Positions 18,687-27,598 of a stretch of DNA of 64,000 bases are shown here, one piece after another (position 1 is the first letter of the stretch; each line of letters starts with the position of its first letter). The position numbers were made by a program, and so were the translations under genes. The stretch is from Paracoccaceae bacterium (GTDB lineage Bacteria > Pseudomonadota > Alphaproteobacteria > Rhodobacterales > Rhodobacteraceae). The stretch covers positions 4,825 to 68,824 of the forward strand of contig JAOHEK010000002.1 of assembly GCA_028097405.1 (NCBI GenBank), written 5' to 3'. Below the pieces are notes generated by a model that worked only from the letters and a program-made list of their open reading frames with translations, was not told where the DNA came from and did no database searches.

Positions 18687-19970
18687 TTAGCCTCCGATCA
18701 GCCGTGGAAGTGTCAGGGAAATGGCCGGGATGAAGGTGATCATCATTAAGGCCGCGAAGATGGCGAAGTAGAAGGGCCAAATCGTGCGCACGGCTTTCTC
18801 CATCGGCAATTTGCCGACCGCGCAACCGACAAAGAGACACGTTCCAACGGGCGGAGTGCAAAGGCCAAGACCAAGGTTCACCAAAAGGATCATTCCGAAC
18901 TGCAAAGGATCGATGCCAAGGCTGATTGCGACGGGCAGGAAGATTGGGGTGCAGATCAGGATCAATGCGGCCATATCCATGATCATGCCCAATAGCAGCA
19001 GGGCGACGTTGATCATCAAAAGGATCAGGATCGGGTTGTCAGTGATGCTGGTCAGCAGGATGACGGTTTTGTCCGGTACCCGGTAGAACGTCAGCATATA
19101 GGCGAATGCGCCCGCGCAGGCGATCAGGATCATAACCATTGATGTCGTCTGCACGGATTGACGGACGGCGGCCTTGAAGTTTTGCCAAGTGATACCGCGA
19201 TAGAACAAAAGAGTGACGACAAAGGCGTAGATCGCGCCAAACGCGCCGGATTCGGTAACTGTGAAAATGCCCGACAGAACGCCACCGACGATGATCACTG
19301 CGGTGAACAGGCCCGGCACTGCGCCGATAAAGCTGTAAGCCAGTGCGTACCAGCCGGGAAAGGCTTCGGCGGGATAGCCACGGCGGACCGCGACGACATA
19401 GGCAGCGACCGCAAGGCAGATGCACATGAGGATGCCGGGTAGGACGCCTGCTAGGAATAGTTTCGAGATCGAAATGCTTCCGCCTGCTGCGACTGCAAGG
19501 ATGATCATGTTGTGGCTGGGTGGGATGACGATTCCTGCGATGGAAGACGTGACAGTGACGTTCACTGCATAGTCGGCGTCATAGCCTTTTTCCTTCATCA
19601 CCGGGATCAAGATCGAGCCAAGCGCCGAGATGTCAGCCACAGCAGACCCCGAGATGCCACCAAACAGCATAGACGAGAAGACGTTAACGATGCCAAGGCC
19701 GCCGCGCACTGCTCCGACAGCGGCCGAGGCGAATTTGACCAACCGCATCGCGATGCCGCCGTGGAACATGATTTCGCCTGCAAAGATGAAAAACGGGATC
19801 GCCATAAGCGAGAAGATGTTGATGCCTGCAATGATCCGTTGGAACCCGATCATCAACGGCAGGCCTTCGTACCAGAAAGCGGCCAGCGCTGAAATTCCCA
19901 AGGCAAATGCCACGGGCACGCCGATCACGACGCAAAGCGCAAAAAGCCCTAGAAGTACGAAAAGCCCCAT
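18687..19970 (-). CDS. dctM: TRAP transporter large permease (DctM)
   Basis: 427 residues with about twelve membrane helices, the normal length for DctM. The family motifs SGSAVADISALGSILIPVM and IPPSHNMIIL are visible. With DctQ and DctP it imports an organic acid or related anion using the sodium gradient. It starts 9 bases after the dctQ stop. Last transporter gene of dctPQM. Confidence 0.95.
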   Translation of the reverse strand: MGLFVLLGLFALCVVIGVPVAFALGISALAAFWYEGLPLMIGFQRIIAGINIFSLMAIPFFIFAGEIMFHGGIAMRLVKFASAAVGAVRGGLGIVNVFSSMLFGGISGSAVADISALGSILIPVMKEKGYDADYAVNVTVTSSIAGIVIPPSHNMIILAVAAGGSISISKLFLAGVLPGILMCICLAVAAYVVAVRRGYPAEAFPGWYALAYSFIGAVPGLFTAVIIVGGVLSGIFTVTESGAFGAIYAFVVTLLFYRGITWQNFKAAVRQSVQTTSMVMILIACAGAFAYMLTFYRVPDKTVILLTSITDNPILILLMINVALLLLGMIMDMAALILICTPIFLPVAISLGIDPLQFGMILLVNLGLGLCTPPVGTCLFVGCAVGKLPMEKAVRTIWPFYFAIFAALMMITFIPAISLTLPRLIGG

Positions 19971-19979
19971 GTGGTGTCC

Positions 19980-20513
19980 TTACCCTATTTCGTCTCTGCG
20001 CGTGTCCTGACCCAGAAAGAGACGCAGGATGTGGGCGAGTGTGAAGATCATGATAAGTCCCCCGCCCAAGGTTAGTGGCAAGGATCTCAGACCCTCGGGT
20101 ACGTGGATAAGCGGGATCTGAGAGCCCCACTTGAAGGTCGTTAGTTGCCATCCGTACCAGAACATTAGGGCTCCGAAGCCTGCGAGCAGGACGTCGCTGA
20201 CAAGAACCATGGCGAGGCGCACTTTCTCGGGCACCCATTTTCGGAACAGGGATACAGACAGGTGGGTGTGTTCGTGAACGCCAACTGCTGCCCCAAGAAA
20301 AGCGATGGTCATCACAAGCAGCAAAGCAACCTGTTCGACCCATGTCGGTGTCGAGTTCAGAACGTATCGGCCATAAACCAACCATCCGAAAATCACTGTC
20401 AGGATCACCAATGCAATGCCGGTTAGCACCCGAAGCATAAGGGCTATTGTGTCGAGGACAAAGTCCATACGCTGAACAAAGCCCGAGGCACGCTGGGGGG
20501 ATGGATCATGCAT
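19980..20513 (-). CDS. dctQ: TRAP transporter small permease (DctQ)
   Basis: 177 residues with four membrane helices (about 22-44, 58-76, 95-118 and 138-160), as in DctQ subunits. The conserved GVHEHTHLSVSL segment near helix 2 is recognisable. It forms the membrane complex with DctM. Between dctP and this gene lies a strong stem-loop (20535-20563), likely to lower permease expression relative to the binding protein. Confidence 0.92.
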   Translation of the reverse strand: MHDPSPQRASGFVQRMDFVLDTIALMLRVLTGIALVILTVIFGWLVYGRYVLNSTPTWVEQVALLLVMTIAFLGAAVGVHEHTHLSVSLFRKWVPEKVRLAMVLVSDVLLAGFGALMFWYGWQLTTFKWGSQIPLIHVPEGLRSLPLTLGGGLIMIFTLAHILRLFLGQDTRRDEIG

Positions 20514-20534
20514 TTTGTTGTGCTTTTTGAGTGT

Positions 20535-20563
20535 GATGCGCCCGACAACTGGCCGGGCGCATC
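20535..20563 (-). terminator. Stem-loop between dctP and dctQ
   Basis: Perfect 10-base inverted repeat GATGCGCCCG (20535-20544) and CGGGCGCATC (20554-20563) with a 9-base loop. There is no clear U-tract on the minus-strand side. It therefore fits better a 3'-end-stabilising or partial-termination structure that leaves dctP mRNA in excess over dctQM. Confidence 0.7.
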
Positions 20564-20577
20564 AATTCAACCAAGGA

Positions 20578-21561
20578 TCACTCGGTCGCTTGGATCATCT
20601 CAACCAACGGACGAAGATCGGGGTTGGCTGCAAGATAGTTTTCGTAGACCGGAGCCATCGCTTCTTGGAACGGAAGCTTGTTGTCGATCTCGTTCAGGGT
20701 AACGCCTGCGGCGACAACTTTTTCACGGCTTGCAGTTTCACGATCGGCCCAAAGCGCGCGCTGAAGTGTTGCGGATTCGGTAGCGGCTTCTCTCACAGCG
20801 GTTTGCATGTCGGCCGACAATGCATTGAACGAGTCTGCGTTGACGCAGATACACTCGGGGATGATCAGGTGTTGGCTAAGCGAATAGAACCCGGCAACTT
20901 CGAAGTGCCCGGTTGATTCGTAGGATGGCCAGTTGTTTTCGGCCCCATCAACGACGCCAGTTTTCAGCGCTTGATAGACTTCTGAGAAGGCCATTGGCGA
21001 CGGGTTGCCACCGAGCTCGGCGATCATGCCTGAGTATAGGTCGTTGTTCATGACCCGAACCTTAAGGCCCGTTACGTCGGCAGGTGAATTGATCGCTTTG
21101 GTACCGTTGTAGAACGACCGTGCGCCTGCATCGTACCATGCCAGTGGGATAAGACCTTTAGCGGCCATGCCATCGGAAATCGCCTGACCTGCATCGCCAT
21201 CCAGAACGCGGAACATGTGTGGGACATCTTTAAAGATGAACGGAAGCGACACAACGTTGGCTTCAGCCGCAATCGGGCCGATTGGTCCAAGGTTGAAGTT
21301 TGCGACTTCAAGAGCACCAGCGCGAACCTGTTCGATTGCGTCAGGCTGACTGCCCAATGTGCCGCCGTGGAACATCTGAAGATTGATTTCGCCGCCGGTT
21401 TTTTCAGTCAGAAGCTCGGCGAATTTGTCCATGGCGACGGTGTTTGGATAGCCGTCGACGTGGATGTTCCAGCCGCGCCAGTTTTCTGCGGCATTGGCGC
21501 TTGAGATCATCGAAAGCGCAGTGATCGCACCCAATAGGGTAGATGACAGTTTCATATTCAT
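20578..21561 (-). CDS. dctP: TRAP transporter solute-binding protein (DctP)
   Basis: 327 residues. A Sec signal peptide (about residues 1-24, cleavage after SANA) exports it to the periplasm. The DctP fold is shown by ADVTGLKVRVMNNDLY (the ligand-carboxylate arginine region) and by QALKTGVVDGAENNWPSY. The ligand is probably an organic or sugar acid, not identifiable here. GGGAGG precedes the start. The gene is led by a strong promoter/operator at 21688-21714. Confidence 0.94.
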   Translation of the reverse strand: MNMKLSSTLLGAITALSMISSANAAENWRGWNIHVDGYPNTVAMDKFAELLTEKTGGEINLQMFHGGTLGSQPDAIEQVRAGALEVANFNLGPIGPIAAEANVVSLPFIFKDVPHMFRVLDGDAGQAISDGMAAKGLIPLAWYDAGARSFYNGTKAINSPADVTGLKVRVMNNDLYSGMIAELGGNPSPMAFSEVYQALKTGVVDGAENNWPSYESTGHFEVAGFYSLSQHLIIPECICVNADSFNALSADMQTAVREAATESATLQRALWADRETASREKVVAAGVTLNEIDNKLPFQEAMAPVYENYLAANPDLRPLVEMIQATE

Positions 21562-21687
21562 GGTTTCCTCCCAAGGAATTTTAGTCTTCTTGACGATACC
21601 GCCCTGAACCGTGGTGTTCCCTTTTCGTGTCCTTGCGAAAAGCTCCCTCGGTATTCTACGGCTTCGACAAGCCGAACGCAGCTAAGT

Positions 21688-21714
21688 GAGATACTAGTAT
21701 GCTAGTTTTGTCAA
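21688..21714 (-). promoter_or_regulatory. Promoter and overlapping operator palindrome for dctPQM
   Basis: On the minus strand a perfect -35 box TTGACA (plus-strand complement at 21709-21714) precedes a TATCTC -10 candidate with a 15-base spacer. The spacer holds overlapping palindromes: ATACTAGTAT (21691-21700) and ACTAG-N4-CTAGT (21693-21706). Their position suits a repressor blocking RNA polymerase. The size resembles GntR-family operators, but no GntR gene lies nearby. Confidence 0.6.
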
Positions 21715-21776
21715 TATTGAACTTATCGGATTCTCGACAAGTCCATCATGAAGGTCTTTGGGGAAAACACCACGAA

Positions 21777-21806
21777 AAAAGACGGAGCCCTGCGGCCCCG
21801 TCTTTT
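21777..21806 (-). terminator. Rho-independent terminator
   Basis: AAAAGACGG (21777-21785) pairs with CCGTCTTTT (21798-21806), and the minus-strand transcript then runs into a T-rich stretch. It ends the small gene at 21833-22063, separating it from dctPQM. Confidence 0.85.
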
Positions 21807-21832
21807 CATAAATCAATTTGGTCTTGGATGGC

Positions 21833-22063
21833 TTAGCTGCCGCCGCCGGTAAACTTTGCCAGCAAGTCTTCGACGTTCAGACCAAGGTTGTCCAGCATGC
21901 TGAGGTCAAAGCCTTTTTCTTCGATAAAAGATTTTGCGGCTCCGATATCCATGCCTTCCAGCATCGACGGCTCAACGCCAAGCTCGCCCAGTTTCGAGCC
22001 AAAATCAAAGTCACCGCCGCCAAGTGCGCCAGCTGCTTTACCCATCATGTCGCCAAGTCCCAT
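21833..22063 (-). CDS. Small acidic conserved hypothetical protein
   Basis: 76 residues, acidic, with Gly-rich ends and Leu/Met helices between (FIEEKGFDLSML, GLNVEDLLAKF). No family function is known to me. The ATG has AGGAGACGA upstream. It has its own strong terminator and lies between ileS and dctPQM, so it is probably an independent short message or the tail of the ileS message. Confidence 0.75.
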   Translation of the reverse strand: MGLGDMMGKAAGALGGGDFDFGSKLGELGVEPSMLEGMDIGAAKSFIEEKGFDLSMLDNLGLNVEDLLAKFTGGGS

Positions 22064-22171
22064 AGTCGTCTCCTGTAAATGTTTTAGTGCGTCTGCTGGC
22101 CCTTAGATGATATGCCACATCCATTTAGACAATGGGCAATTTGGCACTTTGAACTCAGATATGCGTCGGCA

Positions 22172-25078
22172 TCAGCCGGAAAGCGCCTTGTTGCAGCGCG
22201 CGCAGGTGCCGGAATGACTGTGTGTGCCAACATCGGGAAGAATTTTCCAGCAACGCCCGCATTTTTCACCATTGGCCAGCGCAAAGGTAACCCCAATGCC
22301 GTCTGTTTCGGGCAGGGTGAAGGCATCAGTTGGGGCATCGCTGTCGCTAACCCTGATGCCGCTGGTGATGCAGATGTCTGCGAAATCGACGGTGCCAAGT
22401 GCTGTGATGGTTGTGCCGTCTGTGACAAAGACCGTGGGCGCGGCTTCAAGCGAGGCGCCGATGACCTTTTCGCGCCGTTGAACTTCTAGCGCTGCGGTGA
22501 CCACGCGGCGGGTGCGGCGGATGGCGTCCCATTTCTCGGCGAGAGGGGCGTTTTGCCATGCGTTTGGTGTTTCGGGCATGTCGGTCAGGTGGATTGAGCT
22601 TTCGTCGCCCGGGAAGCGTTCAAGCCAGACCTCTTCCATCGTAAAGACCAGCACGGGCGCAAGCCATGCGGTGAGTCGGTGGAACAAGAGGTCAAGCACC
22701 GTGCGTGCGGCGCGGCGGTCCAAACTATCGTCGGCGTCGCAGTAAAGCGTGTCTTTGCGGATGTCGAAGTAGAAGGACGACAGATCGGCGTTGGCGAAAT
22801 CAAAGACCTCACGGAAGACGCCTTGGAAGTCGTAGGCGGTGTAACCTTTGCGGACGGCGGCATCGACTTCTGTCAGGCGGTGCAACACCCATTGCTCCAG
22901 CTCTGGCATATCAGCGGGATCAACGCGTTCGGCGTCGCTGAAGCCAGACAGGTTGCCAAGCAGAAACCGCATGGTGTTGCGCAGACGGCGATAGCTGTCG
23001 GCGGTGCCTTTCAGGATTTCGGGGCCAATGCGTTGGTCGCCGGTGTAGTCGGTCTGGGCGACCCAAAGGCGCAGGATGTCAGCGCCGTATTGTTTGACCA
23101 CTTGCTCGGGTACGATGGTGTTGCCAAGCGACTTGGACATTTTCACGCCCTTTTCGTCCAGCGTGAAGCCGTGGGTCAGAACACCGCGATAAGGCGCGCG
23201 GCCATTGGTGCCGCAAGATTGCAAAAGCGACGAATGGAACCAGCCACGGTGCTGGTCGGTGCCTTCAAGGTACAGGTCGGCGATGCCGTCGGCGCTGCCA
23301 TCTGTCCGATCGCGCAGGACGAAGGCGTGGGTTGAGCCTGAATCGAACCAGACGTCGAGGATGTCGAAGATTTGGTCGTAGTCGTCGTGGGCGACGTCAT
23401 TGCCAAGGAAGCGTTCTTTCGCGCCGGGTTTGTACCATGCGTCGGCACCTTCGGCCTCAAAGGCTTCCAAAACGCGGGCGTTGACGGCTTCGTTACGCAA
23501 CAAAAAGCCTTCGTCGGTGGGTAATGCGCCCTTTTTGACGAAACAGGTGAGCGGAACGCCCCATGCACGTTGGCGCGACAACACCCAGTCGGGGCGGGCC
23601 TCCATCATGGAATGCAGGCGGTTTCGGCCCGATTGGGGTGTCCATTTGACGTTGTCGATTTCGGTCAGTGCGCGTTCGCGGATCGTTTTGCCGTGCTGGT
23701 CTTGGCCGTCGCCGACGGGTTCGTCGATGGCGGCGAACCACTGGGGCGTGTTGCGATAGATGATCGGAGCCTTAGAGCGCCAGCTGTGCGGATAGCTGTG
23801 CTTGACTTTACCGCGCGCCAGAAGGCCGCCCACTTCGGCAAGCTTGTCGATGACGGCTTTGTTCGCATCCCCTTCGCCGCCTTTGCGCGACAGGATATAT
23901 TTGCCGCCGAAGAAGGGCAGGCCGGGGCGGAAACTGCCGTCGTCGAGCACGTTGTAGGTGATGACTTGGGACAGCATGTTCAGGTCGCGGTACAGCTCGT
24001 ATTCTTCCATCCCGTGGGACGGGGCGCAGTGGACAAAGCCCGTGCCCTCGTCGTCGGTGACAAACTCGGCGGCGCGGAAATCGCGGATGTCGTCCCATTC
24101 AGCCTGCGAGCCTTCCGCACCATGGAGCGGGTGCTTAAGGCCTGAGATTTGGCCGCAATCAACGTCGGCCAAGCGGCGGTACATCGTGTCATCGAGGCGC
24201 GCCCGCGTTAGCACGTCGTCGGCAAGCTTGTCGGACAGGATGTAGCGATCACCGATGGATAGCCAGCATTCTTCCGGGCGGCCTGTAATTTCGTAAAGGC
24301 CGTAGGAAATGTCTTTGCCGTAGACCACAGCTTTGTTCGAGGGAAGCGTCCACGGCGTTGTGGTCCAGATCACAACTTGGGCGTTCTTCAACTGGTCGTC
24401 TGTGGTTTCATTGACCCGAAACTTCACCCAAACTGTGAAGCTGTCCTTGTCGTGGTATTCGACCTCGGCCTCAGCCAGCGCTGTCTGCTCGATCGGTGAC
24501 CACATGACGGGCTTGGAACCTTGATACAGCGTGCCGTTCATCAGGAACTTTTGGAATTCCTCGGCAATCACGCGTTCGGCGTGGAAGTTCATAGTCAAGT
24601 AAGGATCGGCCCAATTGCCGGTGACGCCCAGACGTTTGAACTCGTCGCGCTGGATGTCAATCCAGCCGTCGGCGAAGGCGCGGCATTCTTGACGGAACTC
24701 GACAACGTCGACATCGTCTTTGTTTTTGCCCTTCTTGCGGTATTGCTCTTCGATTTTCCATTCGATGGGCAGGCCGTGGCAATCCCAGCCAGGGATATAG
24801 CGGGCGTCTTTGCCCATCATCTGCTGGCTGCGAACAACCATGTCCTTCAGGATTTTGTTCAGCGCATGGCCGATGTGTAGATGGCCGTTGGCGTAAGGTG
24901 GGCCGTCGTGAAGCGTGAAGCTTTCACGGCCTTCTTTTTCGCGCAGACGGTCGTAGATGCCGATCTTTTCCCATTTTTCCAGCCAGCCGGGTTCGCGGTT
25001 GGGCAGGCCTGCGCGCATGGGAAATTCGGTTTCGGGCAGATTAAGCGTGTCTTTATAGTCGGGCGTGTCAGCACACAT
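22172..25078 (-). CDS. ileS: Isoleucyl-tRNA synthetase
   Basis: 968 residues. The class I HIGH motif (HLHIG) is at residues 66-70 and KMSKS starts at residue 646. A C-terminal zinc module (CGRCWK and CARCNK, about residues 943-965) is kept, as in bacterial-type IleRS. It charges tRNA-Ile, with editing of valine in the inserted CP1 domain. The sequence upstream to hemF (about 250 bases) holds a hairpin and no supported gene. Confidence 0.98.
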   Translation of the reverse strand: MCADTPDYKDTLNLPETEFPMRAGLPNREPGWLEKWEKIGIYDRLREKEGRESFTLHDGPPYANGHLHIGHALNKILKDMVVRSQQMMGKDARYIPGWDCHGLPIEWKIEEQYRKKGKNKDDVDVVEFRQECRAFADGWIDIQRDEFKRLGVTGNWADPYLTMNFHAERVIAEEFQKFLMNGTLYQGSKPVMWSPIEQTALAEAEVEYHDKDSFTVWVKFRVNETTDDQLKNAQVVIWTTTPWTLPSNKAVVYGKDISYGLYEITGRPEECWLSIGDRYILSDKLADDVLTRARLDDTMYRRLADVDCGQISGLKHPLHGAEGSQAEWDDIRDFRAAEFVTDDEGTGFVHCAPSHGMEEYELYRDLNMLSQVITYNVLDDGSFRPGLPFFGGKYILSRKGGEGDANKAVIDKLAEVGGLLARGKVKHSYPHSWRSKAPIIYRNTPQWFAAIDEPVGDGQDQHGKTIRERALTEIDNVKWTPQSGRNRLHSMMEARPDWVLSRQRAWGVPLTCFVKKGALPTDEGFLLRNEAVNARVLEAFEAEGADAWYKPGAKERFLGNDVAHDDYDQIFDILDVWFDSGSTHAFVLRDRTDGSADGIADLYLEGTDQHRGWFHSSLLQSCGTNGRAPYRGVLTHGFTLDEKGVKMSKSLGNTIVPEQVVKQYGADILRLWVAQTDYTGDQRIGPEILKGTADSYRRLRNTMRFLLGNLSGFSDAERVDPADMPELEQWVLHRLTEVDAAVRKGYTAYDFQGVFREVFDFANADLSSFYFDIRKDTLYCDADDSLDRRAARTVLDLLFHRLTAWLAPVLVFTMEEVWLERFPGDESSIHLTDMPETPNAWQNAPLAEKWDAIRRTRRVVTAALEVQRREKVIGASLEAAPTVFVTDGTTITALGTVDFADICITSGIRVSDSDAPTDAFTLPETDGIGVTFALANGEKCGRCWKILPDVGTHSHSGTCARCNKALSG

Positions 25079-25137
25079 GGGACGATCTTTCAGATGATGT
25101 TTCGGAGGGTGGCGGAGCGATGCTCAACACCTGATAC

Positions 25138-25164
25138 CCGGCGTCTCTTCACAGAGCACCGGGC
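25138..25164 (-). promoter_or_regulatory. Hairpin in the ileS leader
   Basis: CCCGG...CCGGG arms enclose an inner CTCT/AGAG stem. It lies about 60 bases before the ileS ATG, on the minus-strand leader, without a U-tract. It may be an mRNA leader structure; no T-box elements were recognised. Confidence 0.35.
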
Positions 25165-25331
25165 CTCGTAATTCGAATGATGGCGCATATGCGTGTCATG
25201 CTTGAGCTTATAAGTGCCTGTGTGATGCAGGGCAAGACGGGTCTCAACGCCCTTTTGATCCAGAACAAGGCATTCCAAAGCTTGGGGAGTTATGTCAATC
25301 TTGGGGGATAGGGTTGAAGGACATGTGACCG

Positions 25332-26216
25332 TTGGATTTTGAAGACAAAAAGCAGCAAGCGAGCGGATGGTTCCGGACGCTTCGAGGTGAGATCGTGGCG
25401 GCTTTTGAGGCCATCGAGGACAACCAGACCGAAGGGCCTTTCGCCGATTTACCAGCGGGGCGGTTTGAAGTGACCGAAACCAACCGCGCTTCCGAGGATG
25501 GATCGGATGCGGGCGGTGGTTTGATGAGCGTCATGCGCGGTGGCCGTGTGTTCGAGAAAGTCGGGGTGAATGTCTCGGCGGTTTTTGGGCAGCTTGGGGA
25601 ACGGGCACAAAAGGCGATGGCGGCGCGCGGTGTGCCGGGTATGGCCGATGATCCTCGGTTTTGGGCCAGTGGGATTTCCTTGGTCGCACATTTGCAGAAC
25701 CCCCATGTGCCAAGTGTGCATATGAATACACGGATGTTCTGGACGCCCCATGCTTGGTGGTTTGGGGGCGGGTCGGATTTGAACCCTTGTATCGAGTATG
25801 ATGAGGATACGAGCGATTTTCACGGCGCGCAGAAAGCGCATTGCGACCCGCACGGGGCCGAGATCTATCCCCGTCTGAAGGCATGGGCGGATGAATATTT
25901 CTATGTGCCCCATCGTCACCGGACGAGGGGCGTCGGGGGCATATTCTTTGACGATTGGAATACGGGCGATTGGGGCGCGGATTTCGGTTTCACGCAAGAT
26001 GTCGGGCGCGCGTTCAAAGCGGCCTATTTTCCCTTGGTTGAACGGCGGCGGAACATGCCTTGGACAGATGCCGACAAGGACACGCAATTGGTGCATCGCG
26101 GGCTCTATGCTGAATACAACCTAGTCTACGACCGGGGCACAAAGTTTGGGCTAGAGACCGGACATGACGCCAATGCCGTGCTGATGAGCCTGCCGCCTTT
26201 GGCAAAGTGGACCTAA
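25332..26216 (+). CDS. hemF: Oxygen-dependent coproporphyrinogen III oxidase
   Basis: 294 residues. It decarboxylates coproporphyrinogen III to protoporphyrinogen IX with oxygen. Family motifs are WWFGGGSDLNP, the histidine-rich HCDPHGAEIYPRLK region and GGIFFDDWN. The start is a TTG at 25332: an in-frame stop at 25326 rules out anything longer, and GAAGGA lies about 10 bases upstream. TTG may lower its translation. Confidence 0.94.
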   Translation: MDFEDKKQQASGWFRTLRGEIVAAFEAIEDNQTEGPFADLPAGRFEVTETNRASEDGSDAGGGLMSVMRGGRVFEKVGVNVSAVFGQLGERAQKAMAARGVPGMADDPRFWASGISLVAHLQNPHVPSVHMNTRMFWTPHAWWFGGGSDLNPCIEYDEDTSDFHGAQKAHCDPHGAEIYPRLKAWADEYFYVPHRHRTRGVGGIFFDDWNTGDWGADFGFTQDVGRAFKAAYFPLVERRRNMPWTDADKDTQLVHRGLYAEYNLVYDRGTKFGLETGHDANAVLMSLPPLAKWT

Positions 26217-26232
26217 ATTTGGGCGCCGGGCC

Positions 26233-26757
26233 TTAGTCCTGAATTTCTGTGCTTTGAGGGTTCGTGACCCGTGTGGTGAATTCAGATGTCAGTTCGGCCA
26301 AGATATTGGCGTCCGCCTCAAGCCGCTCGAAAAGGTTCTGGGCGAAACGCTCGTACCAAAGTTGCGCGTCGCCGGGCGCGAATGGCGCGCGATTGACAGG
26401 GCTTGCGAGGATCAGAACCAAGACGGCTGCGAAAATGCTGGTGGCCCATGGGAACCTACGCGGTATCGGTTCGTCAGCGCGTTGATTTGCCGTGAGGTGT
26501 GTCGTCGTTTCGATCGATGGCAAGGGGTGTGAAACTGGTTGTTTCTGATCGACCAATACATGTGGTTCGATGACCTGCGCACTTTCCGAACGTCGTGATT
26601 CCCGCTTTAACGCGGTATTCCCGGCGTCCTGAGCATCCTGCCAAGCTTGCCGTTGTGCGCGAGCGGCATCCATTTTTTCAAGAAAAGTGCCACGGTTCGT
26701 AGCGCTACCGCGACCAGATGCGGCACCACGAGGGTGCTGCTGGACAGAATTTGACAT
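26233..26757 (-). CDS. Single-pass membrane protein, unknown function
   Basis: 174 residues. A polar, low-complexity cytoplasmic part (about 1-100, rich in Gln, Arg, Ala) is followed by one membrane helix (about 102-120) and a helical C-terminal part of 50 residues. No domain recognised. Convergent with hemF, 16 bases apart. Confidence 0.65.
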   Translation of the reverse strand: MSNSVQQHPRGAASGRGSATNRGTFLEKMDAARAQRQAWQDAQDAGNTALKRESRRSESAQVIEPHVLVDQKQPVSHPLPSIETTTHLTANQRADEPIPRRFPWATSIFAAVLVLILASPVNRAPFAPGDAQLWYERFAQNLFERLEADANILAELTSEFTTRVTNPQSTEIQD

Positions 26758-26851
26758 ACCCGGAAACCTTTTAATTACAGGTACAACTTAACAGATATTG
26801 AGGAAAAAGATAGGCTGGCGAGGAGGTTTTGATGCTGTTGTTACATTATCG

Positions 26852-27598
26852 TTAACCGCGAAGGGCAGGTAGCCCGATGCCTACGGCTTCGAAGCCTCCG
26901 TCTGCGGCCAAACACTGCCCGGTGATGTAGCTGGCCTTGTCCGAGGCTAAGAACACAATGGCCTCGGCAATCTCGCGTTCTGATCCGTAGCGGTTTAAGG
27001 GCACGGCGTCGTGGTAGGCGGCAATGATTTCTGGGCTGTGAACGGCCATTGCCAGTTTGGTGCGCACTGGGCCGGGGGCGACAGCGTTGGCGCGGATGCC
27101 ATATTCGCCCAGTTCAGCGGCTTGTTGCAAGGTCAGCTGGATGACGGCGGCCTTTGATGTGCCATAGGCCACACGTAAGGTCGAGGCGCGCAGGCCCGAG
27201 ATCGACGCGATGTTGACGATCGCGCCTTTGGTCGCCTTAAGAGCGGGGATTGCGGCTTGGGTGCATAAAAACGGACCATCAAGGTTCGTCGCCATCACGG
27301 TTTTCCAACGCTCATAGGTGGTGTCTTCGATGGGGCCAAAGTCGGCGACCCCGGCGTTGTTTACAACCGCATCAATCTGCCCGCAGGCCTCAAGCGTTTC
27401 GGCGACCATAGCGGCGACTTGATCTGGGTCTGACACATCCGTGGCGATCGGGTGCACGTTTTCCAGCCCTTCTGATGCCGCCAAAAGCTCTTCCCCGTCG
27501 CGGTCGACCATGGCGACTTGCCAGTCTTGTTCCGAAAAGAGTTTGGTTGTGGCCAGACCGATGCCCCGGGCGGCGCCGGTGACGAGTGCGGTTTTCAT
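26852..27598 (-). CDS. SDR-family oxidoreductase
   Basis: About 248 residues from the ATG at 27598. The NAD(P)-binding motif TGAARGIG begins at residue 7, NNAG and the catalytic serine (NIASISG) follow, and the active pair is in YGTSK. It reduces or oxidises a carbonyl/alcohol; the substrate is unknown. Its ATG overlaps the HupE-like gene's stop (ATGA). Why an SDR is coupled to HupE is not clear. Confidence 0.9.
   Translation of the reverse strand: MKTALVTGAARGIGLATTKLFSEQDWQVAMVDRDGEELLAASEGLENVHPIATDVSDPDQVAAMVAETLEACGQIDAVVNNAGVADFGPIEDTTYERWKTVMATNLDGPFLCTQAAIPALKATKGAIVNIASISGLRASTLRVAYGTSKAAVIQLTLQQAAELGEYGIRANAVAPGPVRTKLAMAVHSPEIIAAYHDAVPLNRYGSEREIAEAIVFLASDKASYITGQCLAADGGFEAVGIGLPALRG

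Noticed and set aside
25090..25278. 62-residue frame before ileS
   Set aside because: No ribosome-binding site and no family; it overlaps the leader hairpin.
25079..25331. T-box riboswitch before ileS
   Set aside because: No T-box sequence or specifier-loop layout was found, and this class is rare in alphaproteobacteria.
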